From positions 1 to 6,410 of the forward strand of contig VOGB01000011.1 in the NCBI GenBank assembly GCA_009493725.1: 6,410 nucleotides of DNA. Direction: 5' to 3'. The notes beneath the pieces are model-generated. The model made no database searches. It saw only the letters and a program-made list of their open reading frames with translations, and was not told the origin of the DNA. The first letter of the stretch is position 1. Every line of letters begins with the position of its first letter. The position numbers and the translations under genes are program-made. This DNA is from Pseudoramibacter fermentans. GTDB taxonomy: Bacteria > Bacillota > Clostridia > Eubacteriales > Eubacteriaceae. Shown here piece after piece: positions 1 to 5,580 of the stretch.

Positions 1-64
1 TTTCTAAAGCTGGTCGAATTAATTCAAATTGTTGCCGAGTAATATTGCTGGGATAATTTTTCAT
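1..64 (-). CDS. IS5-like transposase, N-terminal 21 codons only (runs off window)
   Basis: The minus strand opens with ATG at 64-62 and reads MKNYPSNITRQQFELIRPAL-E without a stop to the window edge. This opening resembles the start of IS5-family (DUF4096-type) transposases common in lactobacilli, which begin M-[KR]-x-YPSNI-[ST]-R-x-QF-E. Only the N-terminus is visible, so the DDE catalytic residues cannot be checked. The ribosome binding site is weak (GCGAG about 10 bases upstream). The gene starts 38 bases beyond the premature stop of the neighbouring deacetylase and in the same direction, which fits an IS that inserted into that gene. The family call rests on recognition of a short peptide and is moderate. 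Confidence 0.6.
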   Translation of the reverse strand, partial: MKNYPSNITRQQFELIRPALE

Positions 65-102
65 AGCTTAAACTCGCTTTTTACATAGAAGTATATCAAA
101 AA
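1..102 (-). mobile_element. End of an inserted IS5-like element
   Basis: The deacetylase reading frame loses family similarity and stops at 105-103, and a transposase start follows 38 bases further on. The stretch 65-102 (AT-rich, minus-strand TTTTTGATATACTTCTATG near the junction) is therefore read as the IS terminal region and the transposase leader. The exact junction, probably within 100-108, and any target duplication cannot be fixed, because the other IS end and the far part of the deacetylase lie outside the window. TA or TNA target duplications are usual for several IS5 subgroups, and a TA lies at the junction on the minus strand (GATCTATGA). Confidence 0.55.
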
Positions 103-531
103 TCATAGATCTTGGACAGCTTCTAATACTTTGTCCTTATCATGATGATCCCAGCTTTTAGTATCAATTGACCATATCACTGCCGGACGGTCCATATAGG
201 ATAAGACTTCCTTATTAATTGAACCGTACGGTGGCCTAATTACCACTGGATGTTTGCCCGTAATGGTCTCAATAACTTGATCTGTTTTCTTTAATTCATT
301 CTTGCCTTTTTCAAGCGATACCTTCGTTAAATCAACGTGATGGTAAGTGTGGTTACCAATTGTAAAAAGTGGATCAGCTGCCTCTTCCTTTAATAGTTCT
401 GGATACTTTTCGGCATGCTCACCCCAAATCATAAATGCTGCTGGTGCATTATATTTTTTTAGGACTTCCAAGACATGTGGTGTTGTTTCCTGCCACGGTC
501 CATCATCAAACGTTAACGAGATTTTCTTCAT
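103..531 (-). pseudogene. Polysaccharide deacetylase (NodB/CE4 fold), 3' end truncated by IS insertion
   Basis: The 142-residue product carries a NodB homology domain from its first residues. Motif 1 is TFDDGP (residues 7-12, metal-binding D9/D10), motif 2 is HTYHH (61-65), motif 3 is RPPYG (99-103), and motif 4 is DTKSW (123-127). Motif 5 (LxH, supplying a catalytic His) should lie roughly 20-30 residues further on and is absent. CE4 domains are usually about 190-200 residues, so around 50 are missing. The frame ends in TGA exactly where the IS5-like element begins. The start is good: ATG at 531 with AAGGG at 539-543, seven bases away. There is no signal peptide or membrane segment, so the intact enzyme would have been cytoplasmic. 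CE4 members remove N- or O-acetyl groups from chitin, peptidoglycan or xylan. Next to a xylosidase operon, a deacetylase of acetylated xylo-oligosaccharides is plausible but inferred. The remnant is probably inactive. Confidence 0.8.
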
Positions 532-538
532 TACTTAT

Positions 539-543
539 CCCTT
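539..543 (-). promoter_or_regulatory. Ribosome binding site of the deacetylase gene
   Basis: Minus-strand AAGGG lies seven bases before the ATG at 531 and supports that start. No convincing -35/-10 pair was found between the hairpin at 592-640 and this site. Transcription may therefore depend on readthrough from the xylosidase operon or on a weak promoter. Confidence 0.6.
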
Positions 544-591
544 CTTTGTATGCTGCGTTACACCTTGATTAAGCACGAACAGTGCAGACAC

Positions 592-640
592 AAAGGCCCC
601 CAGTGCCTGGCAAAGCCGAGCACTGGGGGCCTTTTTGTGT
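592..640. terminator. GC-rich hairpin, probable bidirectional factor-independent terminator
   Basis: A perfect 12-bp stem pairs 595-606 (GGCCCCCAGTGC) with 620-631 (GCACTGGGGGCC). A small inner stem GGC/GCC closes an AAA loop. On the plus strand the stem is followed by TTTTTGTGTTTG (632-643). On the minus strand it is followed by TTTGTGTCTG, a shorter T run. It lies 58 bases past the stop of the xylosidase gene and would end that minus-strand operon. The better T tract actually faces the plus strand, so minus-strand termination may be partial, allowing some transcription into the deacetylase gene. Confidence 0.75.
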
Positions 641-697
641 TTGTAAGAGCGTGAGCGTGAAGTCATCAATGACCTCTGCCATGCTCCTTAAATTTAA

Positions 698-2737
698 TTA
701 AAATACTTTAATAGCCAACTCCTGGTTGTCAATAAATGCTCCAGCAGTTACCTTCACACCATCGCGATGGTTACCGAAGAAATCAGTATCAAAAGTAATC
801 GGTGTTCCGTCAGGGTTTTCATACTTTTCTTCAGGCTCAAAGGCCATCGCAATTGTGTTAGTCGAAATAACGCCATCTGTCTTTTGCGGCAATTCATCAA
901 GCAAGTTGGTCTTTAGATAAAGACCATCGTCCTTCTTCTCAAGTTTAATTTGAACTTCCTTATCAGACATAACTGCGTCCTTCTCGCTATCACATGGTTG
1001 TGCACCATTAAAGTAGATATTACCCTTCGTCCAGATTGGCAGATGGTTGTAATAATGATCACTATTAGGTGCATAGATCCCGCAATAGCCTTCAAACTGT
1101 TTCTTCCATTCTTCAAATGTCGGGTATCCATCAAATGGTTTGGTACCAACCGTGAAGTTATAGTCATCCCAGTCATCCGGCTCGTCTTTCTTAAGCTCCG
1201 CCAGCTTTTGCATTTCTGGACGCAACTTTTGCTGAATAAAGACGTTGTTATAAAACTTATCATCACCATGTTGAATCGTCATGAAGCCCATTACCTTAGT
1301 ACCATGGATTTCGTGATAAGGAGTAAACCGATTCGATGGTAGGTTAACGGAATTATTATCAGTTCCGCGACCAGTAGCAGTAAAGCTCCCGGCAATTACA
1401 TTATGGACAAAGGCAATTCCTTGTGCAGCAAAACGAATAGCCCGTTCTGATAAGAATAAGTTATTATCAATCAACGTCGGACCATGTGAAACTTCAATCC
1501 ACATATCCTCACCAAGTCCGGACAAAACATCGCCAACATTGTCTTTGTCAACGCTAAAGCCTTCTGGCAGACTGTTGTGATCAAATACATTTTGGGTAAC
1601 TCTTGTCCCCTGTGCTTGCCAATCAAGCCATAATCCCCGGGTACAATGGTGAATATGGTTGTGACGATAAACAACATCGATAGCGGCGTGCATCTTGATA
1701 CCACCAATCTCGGCTCCGGCCAAGTTTTGGCGAACATTGATGTCATGAATATCATTATCTTCAATCAGTGAGAATACGCCACCGAGGTGCCCAACAATCC
1801 CGGTCTGACCACAATCATGAATGTGATTATGACGAATAATATGAGAACCTACATGCTCTTTATCCCAGCCCTCATAGGACGCTTGGCAAATAACATCCCG
1901 TTCGGTCTGCGTACCATCCTTATACTTCCACTTTAACCATTTATTATCATTATTTGGTTGCAAATACTTACCAAGTGAAATTCCTGAACACTTTGAGTGT
2001 GAAACATCACAATACTCAATAATCCAGCCTTTTGACCAGTGCGGACCAATCATACCTTCCTGATAAGCTGTCGGCGGTGCCCACTGAGTAGCCGCTTTAG
2101 TAACACCAAAACCAGAAAGAGTAATATAGCTTATCCCTTCAGCCTGTGGATAGAAGCAATTCTCACGAACGTTAATTTCAACGTTTTCTTTATTCGGATT
2201 ACTTCCCTGGAAGTTAGCATAGATAATCGTTGTATCCTGGTCTTTATTTTGTTCAGTATACCAAGTGTATAAAGTGTTCTCTGGGTACCAAGACTTGTTG
2301 TTCTTTACTGGTTTCTTCACCTCATCCAAGGAGTTAACTTCATAAAGAGCCACATCATTTAGATAAACTTCACCTGTGTGTGCAATGATTCGGGCATCGA
2401 ACCAGTCACCAAGTACACGGGTCGTGTATGGGTTATAATCGCCAAAAATACTGTTGGGGATTTCAACCTGCCATACATCGCCGTCAGTGTTCTCCCAAGT
2501 GTCAACCTTTTCAGCTCCTGAGATAACAGCTCCTAGTGGCTTAACAGATTTATAAGTAATCCGGGCATCAGCAGTTCCGGCATGCTTTGGATTAACATTC
2601 TCACGATAAGTTCCTGGAGCAACTAATACCGTATCCCCCGGCATTGCAATATCAGCCGCAGCTTGAATAGCCTTAAACGGGTGTTCCTGGGTCCCATCAC
2701 CATTTACTGGCGCATTAATATCAACATAAATTTTCAT
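698..2737 (-). CDS. GH120 family beta-xylosidase (XylC-like, right-handed parallel beta-helix)
   Basis: The 679-residue protein matches glycoside hydrolase family 120, founded by XylC of Thermoanaerobacterium saccharolyticum. This is a retaining beta-xylosidase that cuts xylose from the non-reducing end of xylo-oligosaccharides. Family stretches seen are PGTYRENVNPKHAG (41-54), YANFQGSNPN (173-182), ENCFYP (192-197), WAPPTAYQEGMIGPHWSKGW (219-238), CGQTGIVGHLGGVFS (309-323), IGGIKMHAAIDV (344-355), GLWLDWQAQGTRV (368-380) and IEVSHGP (414-420). By position, D372 is the expected nucleophile and E415 the acid/base, matching D382 and E405 of XylC. Repeated NxIHDC-type turns (about 300-390) fit the beta-helix; residues about 70-200 fit the beta-sandwich domain. 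No signal peptide is present, so it is intracellular and acts on imported oligosaccharides. The start has AAAGAGGG eight bases upstream. It lies 29 bases after the symporter gene, probably one transcript. Relative to XylC it has about 20 extra residues between D372 and E415. Automatic annotation may call it only a beta-helix repeat protein. Confidence 0.88.
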   Translation of the reverse strand: MKIYVDINAPVNGDGTQEHPFKAIQAAADIAMPGDTVLVAPGTYRENVNPKHAGTADARITYKSVKPLGAVISGAEKVDTWENTDGDVWQVEIPNSIFGDYNPYTTRVLGDWFDARIIAHTGEVYLNDVALYEVNSLDEVKKPVKNNKSWYPENTLYTWYTEQNKDQDTTIIYANFQGSNPNKENVEINVRENCFYPQAEGISYITLSGFGVTKAATQWAPPTAYQEGMIGPHWSKGWIIEYCDVSHSKCSGISLGKYLQPNNDNKWLKWKYKDGTQTERDVICQASYEGWDKEHVGSHIIRHNHIHDCGQTGIVGHLGGVFSLIEDNDIHDINVRQNLAGAEIGGIKMHAAIDVVYRHNHIHHCTRGLWLDWQAQGTRVTQNVFDHNSLPEGFSVDKDNVGDVLSGLGEDMWIEVSHGPTLIDNNLFLSERAIRFAAQGIAFVHNVIAGSFTATGRGTDNNSVNLPSNRFTPYHEIHGTKVMGFMTIQHGDDKFYNNVFIQQKLRPEMQKLAELKKDEPDDWDDYNFTVGTKPFDGYPTFEEWKKQFEGYCGIYAPNSDHYYNHLPIWTKGNIYFNGAQPCDSEKDAVMSDKEVQIKLEKKDDGLYLKTNLLDELPQKTDGVISTNTIAMAFEPEEKYENPDGTPITFDTDFFGNHRDGVKVTAGAFIDNQELAIKVF

Positions 2738-2745
2738 GAAGGAAT

Positions 2746-2753
2746 CCCTCTTT
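2746..2753 (-). promoter_or_regulatory. Ribosome binding site of the GH120 gene
   Basis: Minus-strand AAAGAGGG lies eight bases before the ATG at 2737. It sits in the 29-base gap after the symporter stop. No room for an independent promoter is evident there, which supports co-transcription of the two genes. Confidence 0.7.
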
Positions 2754-2766
2754 CTATATTAATTAC

Positions 2767-4233
2767 TTAGTTTTCAGCATTTGCTTTCCGACTATTTTCA
2801 ATTTCATGGTTAATCTTGTCAACTTCTGGATCACTCAATGGGTACTTGCTAATAATCCACATAGCAATTAATGCGAGAATAATTGGTACCCAAATCATTG
2901 AAATAGAAATACCCGTCAATGCGGAAGCTGATTGTGTTGCCTTAGTACCATCAAAATGACAGAAGGCATTGATGTAACCTGGAATAATACCACCAAGTGC
3001 TAATCCAATCTTAAAGAACAGCCCCATGATAGAGTTAATAATTCCGGCAACCCGCTTCTTTGAATGCCACTCACCATAAGAAATAACTTCAGGAACCAGT
3101 GACCACATGTAACCAGTAGCAGCAGTAATTCCCCATGTCTTAACAAATCCACCAACGTAACCAAGCGCAATATTATTCTTAAATGCTGGGAATGACCATA
3201 CCCATAAAATTAATGTTCCGATAATAAAGATTCCTAAGAATAGGTAGTAGAAACCTTTTTTACCAATCGTCTTACGAACTAATGGCCATAAGAATACTAA
3301 GAAAATACCTGGAATTGATCCAATTAAACTAATAGAAGCGTTCCATTCAGAGTGGCCAATATTATATTGAAGGTAGAATGGCCATACAGTGTTACCAAAG
3401 AACATAAAGGTAAAGCCCAACAGGAAGAACCAACCTAAAATCTGCAATGGCTTGTTATTGATTAATTCATTCCATAAATCAGAGAATTTAACAGAAGCAG
3501 TCTCTTTCTCTGTTGGTAAAACACGTTCCTTAATACCAAAATACGTGCAAAGCAGCATGATAAAACCGATAATCATGTAAATGCTCATAACCTTAAAGTA
3601 GGCACCTGCTGCATGTGGTGATGCATAGTTACCTAAATTCAGCTTAATTCCAAACATCCCAATACTCTTCAGCTGCTTAGCAGGAGAAGCTAATTGAACA
3701 AACAATGGCAAGAAAGTATAAACTAAAAGATTACCTATATTAGCTTCCGTCATCCGAACAGTTGTCAACGTTGACACTTCATCATTATCACGCGTTAAAG
3801 AAGCATTTAAAGATCCATATGGGATATTAACAAATGAATAGATTAACGCAGTAGCAAGATATGTGATAAAGATATAAATAACATTACCACGGACCGCTGG
3901 AATTGGTAAGAATAATAGTGCACAGCAAATAGTCAGCGGAATACCAAAGTAAATTAAGAATGGCCGGTACTTACCACCGTGCTTAAAATGACTCTTATCA
4001 ACTACGGTCCCAACCCATGGGTCCCAGAAAACATTAATCCACCGAACAATTAGGAAGATTGTAGCCCCAGCAACTGCTGAAATTCCAAAAACCGTTGTTA
4101 GGTAGAACAGCAACATAGAACCGATTGTACCAAAAATTAAGTTTTGTGCTAAATCTCCGGCACCGTAGCAAATTCGCTCGCGCCAAGATAATTTGGCAAA
4201 TTCATCTACATGTTTAGTAGGTGCTTTATCCAT
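2767..4233 (-). CDS. GPH-family sugar:cation symporter, probable xylo-oligosaccharide importer
   Basis: The product is a 488-residue polytopic membrane protein of the glycoside-pentoside-hexuronide:cation symporter family (TC 2.A.2, MFS superfamily), which imports sugars with H+ or Na+. Visible family marks are RWINVFWDPWVGTVVDKS (about 64-81) followed by KYRPFL (88-93), then NIPYGSLNASLTRD and, in the C-terminal half, LVPEVISYGEWHSKKRVAG. Hydrophobic stretches fit about 12 membrane helices with a short charged C-terminal tail. There is no appended EIIA domain, unlike the lactose carrier LacS. I chose the ATG at 4233 over the one at 4242: the AAGGG at 4243-4247 lies nine bases before 4233 but directly abuts 4242. 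The gene is first in an operon with the GH120 xylosidase, so xylobiose and other short beta-xylosides are the likely cargo, as for XylP/XynT-type carriers. The substrate is inferred from context, while the family call is firm. Confidence 0.88.
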   Translation of the reverse strand: MDKAPTKHVDEFAKLSWRERICYGAGDLAQNLIFGTIGSMLLFYLTTVFGISAVAGATIFLIVRWINVFWDPWVGTVVDKSHFKHGGKYRPFLIYFGIPLTICCALLFLPIPAVRGNVIYIFITYLATALIYSFVNIPYGSLNASLTRDNDEVSTLTTVRMTEANIGNLLVYTFLPLFVQLASPAKQLKSIGMFGIKLNLGNYASPHAAGAYFKVMSIYMIIGFIMLLCTYFGIKERVLPTEKETASVKFSDLWNELINNKPLQILGWFFLLGFTFMFFGNTVWPFYLQYNIGHSEWNASISLIGSIPGIFLVFLWPLVRKTIGKKGFYYLFLGIFIIGTLILWVWSFPAFKNNIALGYVGGFVKTWGITAATGYMWSLVPEVISYGEWHSKKRVAGIINSIMGLFFKIGLALGGIIPGYINAFCHFDGTKATQSASALTGISISMIWVPIILALIAMWIISKYPLSDPEVDKINHEIENSRKANAEN

Positions 4234-4242
4234 TTTTATCAT

Positions 4243-4247
4243 CCCTT
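4243..4247 (-). promoter_or_regulatory. Ribosome binding site that decides the symporter start
   Basis: Minus-strand AAGGG is followed at once by GATG. With no spacer it cannot serve the ATG at 4242, but it is nine bases from the in-frame ATG at 4233. The protein therefore most likely begins MDKAPTKH rather than MIKMDKAP. Confidence 0.7.
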
Positions 4248-4261
4248 AGAATTATTTTTAC

Positions 4262-4291
4262 AAGATAAGAATAGTAAGTTAGTTGTGTAAA
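4262..4291 (-). promoter_or_regulatory. Candidate promoter of the symporter-xylosidase operon
   Basis: Minus-strand TTTACA (4286-4291, five of six matches to the -35 consensus) lies 18 bases before TATCTT (4262-4267, four of six matches at -10). It would give a leader of about 20 bases before the start at 4233. Competing choices exist: TTGCTT (4294-4299) with TACTAT (4271-4276) at 17 bases, and the -10-like TACAAT (4315-4320), which overlaps the cre site but has no good -35 and so might need an activator. Sequence alone does not decide among them. Confidence 0.4.
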
Positions 4292-4316
4292 CAAAGCAAC
4301 CGCTTCGTTATTTCAT

Positions 4317-4331
4317 TGTATGCGGTTTCAA
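4317..4331 (-). promoter_or_regulatory. cre site (CcpA catabolite-control operator)
   Basis: Minus-strand TTGAAACCGCATACA fits the consensus WTGNAANCGNWWNCA at every fixed position. It lies 84 bases upstream of the symporter start and overlaps a TACAAT -10-like box. CcpA with HPr-Ser-P binds such sites when glucose or another preferred sugar is plentiful. The operon is therefore predicted to be catabolite-repressed. Confidence 0.75.
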
Positions 4332-4336
4332 TGTTT

Positions 4337-4381
4337 AAAAACAGATCATAATCTGACAGTTATTTGTCAAATCATGATCTG
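4337..4381 (-). terminator. Factor-independent terminator of the AraC-family gene
   Basis: On the minus strand, a 17-bp stem (4365-4381 with 4342-4358) closes a six-base loop, AATAAC, and is followed by TTTTT (4341-4337). It begins 27 bases after the regulator stop codon. Two of the 17 pairs are G-U in the minus-strand RNA, while the plus-strand RNA would have A-C mismatches there. This supports a function in minus-strand RNA. The stem is AT-rich, so it may leak. As an extended near-palindrome it could also bind a protein. Confidence 0.65.
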
Positions 4382-4407
4382 CTATAAGGATTTGTTATTG
4401 TTAATTA

Positions 4408-5322
4408 CTACTCAAAATATCCTACTTTATTTTTAGAGCGTACGGAACGTTTATGGATAACTTGCTTTCGGTACTCTGTTGGTGAATATCCCGACCACTT
4501 CTTAAACTGCTTACTGAAGATCGACATATTAGCTGCACCGGTCATATAGGCGATCTCTTCGATTGAATTTCCAGAGTACTCTAGCAACCGCTGGACCTTC
4601 TCATACTTTTCCTTATCAATGAAATGCAGTGGCGTAATCCCATATACCTTCTTAAAAACACGATGGCCATAACCATTGCTGATTGCTAGCTCCTTGCAGA
4701 TATCGCTGAAATTAAAAGACGGACTACTATCATCATTGTTAACCCGATTTTCAATTGCCATCACAATATCACGGCCAACTTTTGCTTCCTTATTGGTATA
4801 AGGCATCCCACTATCTTTATAGTCAACCTCTCCCATCAGACGATTCAGATCACGTAAATACTTTAAAAGAGCGATTTCGATATTCACCTGGGTATCAAAA
4901 TCATTTTGTTGTTTGCAATCACGGCTATATTCAATAATTTTATCCAGCATTTCGTATGATCGCCTGGCCAACGGTGTTTCTGCAGCGTATTTATGATTAA
5001 CCAATAAGCCAATCATCCGTGAACGAATTTGTGTATCCTCAAAATCAAAGTGCAAGCACATATACGTCATCTTAGAAGTTGCACTAGCGTTACGGTTAGT
5101 ATGATAGGTTCCTGGTGCAATAATAATTGCGTCTCCTGGGCCAAGGTCAATTGGTTCATGATCACGGATCTCCGTAATTTGGTGTCCATTAACTATTACC
5201 ATTAACTCAAAAACCTGATGTTTCTGCTCAAAAAAGGACCAGCTCCCGTTAACAGTATGCTTATGACCACCAAACATGTATAGGCCGGATTCAATTGTTG
5301 GGATTGAAATAAAACTTTGCAT
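4408..5322 (-). CDS. AraC-family transcriptional regulator
   Basis: The 304-residue protein has an N-terminal cupin-like sugar-sensing domain (about 20-110), with HKHTVNGSW near the start and a DLGPGDAIIIAPGTYHTN core. A helical linker follows. The C-terminal AraC DNA-binding domain has two helix-turn-helix units: the first at about 203-236 (SDICKELAISNGYGHRVFKK) and the second at about 253-287 (SIEEIAYMTGAANMSIFSKQ, then F-KKWSGYSPTEYRK). The longest frame begins with GTG at 5355 but has no ribosome site there. The ATG at 5322 follows AGGGGGGTGG closely and removes an unlikely MFTFIFRGVGL leader, so I take 5322 as the start. Such regulators usually activate a linked sugar operon on binding the inducer. 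Its position just upstream of, and in the same direction as, the symporter-xylosidase genes makes that operon the likely target. The inducer, perhaps xylobiose or xylose, is not shown by the sequence. Confidence 0.85.
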   Translation of the reverse strand: MQSFISIPTIESGLYMFGGHKHTVNGSWSFFEQKHQVFELMVIVNGHQITEIRDHEPIDLGPGDAIIIAPGTYHTNRNASATSKMTYMCLHFDFEDTQIRSRMIGLLVNHKYAAETPLARRSYEMLDKIIEYSRDCKQQNDFDTQVNIEIALLKYLRDLNRLMGEVDYKDSGMPYTNKEAKVGRDIVMAIENRVNNDDSSPSFNFSDICKELAISNGYGHRVFKKVYGITPLHFIDKEKYEKVQRLLEYSGNSIEEIAYMTGAANMSIFSKQFKKWSGYSPTEYRKQVIHKRSVRSKNKVGYFE

Positions 5323-5324
5323 CA

Positions 5325-5335
5325 GCCCCACCCCC
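5325..5335 (-). promoter_or_regulatory. Ribosome binding site of the AraC-family gene
   Basis: Minus-strand AGGGGGG followed by TGGGG lies just before the ATG at 5322. It is purine-rich but not the canonical AGGAGG. It falls inside the longer GTG-initiated frame, arguing against the GTG start at 5355. Confidence 0.5.
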
Positions 5336-5344
5336 CTAAAAATA

Positions 5345-5373
5345 AATGTAAACACTTTTATATATATTGTCCA
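5345..5373 (-). promoter_or_regulatory. Candidate promoter of the AraC-family gene, with a degenerate cre-like overlap
   Basis: Minus-strand TGGACA (5368-5373, five of six matches) lies exactly 17 bases before TACATT (5345-5350, four of six). Transcription would start near 5338, leaving a short leader before the start at 5322. The minus-strand sequence TAAAAGTGTTTACA (5347-5360) overlaps the -10 and differs from the cre consensus at two fixed positions, so weak CcpA control of the regulator is possible. The surrounding TATATATA tract offers other -10 boxes. Confidence 0.45.
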
Positions 5374-5483
5374 ATTTAAAATTTACTCTTGTTAGTTCTA
5401 TTTGTAACCATAATTTGTTATTTTATGATCTAAGTAGTGAAATATATTTGCTCTTTTGTGATTCTCTTTTGTCTAAAAGGCGA

Positions 5484-5577
5484 ATTTACAATTAAAATGC
5501 AACACAAAGTAAAAAAATAAACCCATACCGGGTAGAATATGTTTAACGACCAAATCAAACAATTCGAGGTATCCGGT
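5484..5577 (+). mobile_element. Probable left end and leader of an IS30-family element
   Basis: The bases ahead of the IS30 transposase must include the element's left terminus. The best guess is near AATTTACAATTAAAATGCAA (5483-5502), which resembles terminal repeats of some IS30-type elements from lactic acid bacteria as I recall them. The right end lies outside the window, so the inverted repeat and target duplication cannot be verified. The true boundary may differ by several tens of bases. Confidence 0.35.
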
Positions 5578-5580
5578 ATG
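5524..5580 (+). promoter_or_regulatory. Start-codon hairpin with internal -10 box of the IS30 transposase
   Basis: CATACCGGGTA (5524-5534) pairs with TATCCGGTATG (5570-5580), giving 11 bp with one G-U pair; the right arm contains the ATG start codon. An inner 4-bp stem, GAAT (5535-5538) with ATTC (5562-5565), leaves GAGG (5566-5569), the ribosome binding site, as a bulge. A TAGAAT -10-like box (5533-5538) lies within the left arm; its -35 (TAAAAA at 17 bases) is poor. RNA started there would begin near 5545 and lack the left arm, whereas readthrough RNA from outside would form the hairpin. Confidence 0.5.

Noticed and set aside
566..682. Minus-strand 38-codon frame starting at ATG 682 (MAEVIDDFTLTLL...) and running through the hairpin
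   Set aside because: It spans the terminator stem, has AAGGAG only one base from the ATG, and encodes a low-complexity Cys-rich tail dictated by the hairpin. It is most likely chance.
913..1764. Open frames on both strands inside the xylosidase gene, for example 913-1269 and 1471-1764 minus, 950-1342 plus
   Set aside because: They overlap the strongly supported GH120 gene in other frames, resemble no family, and lack sensible ribosome sites.
698..2737. Pectate lyase or other beta-helix polysaccharide lyase
   Set aside because: The beta-helix fold is shared, but the specific stretches GLWLDWQAQGTRV and IEVSHGP, and the WAPPTA...GPHWSKGW block, match GH120 xylosidases. There is also no secretion signal.
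4354..4370. Perfect TTGACA (-35) on the minus strand with a TATGAT box
   Set aside because: The spacing is only 14 bases and both boxes lie within the terminator stem, so a working promoter is unlikely.
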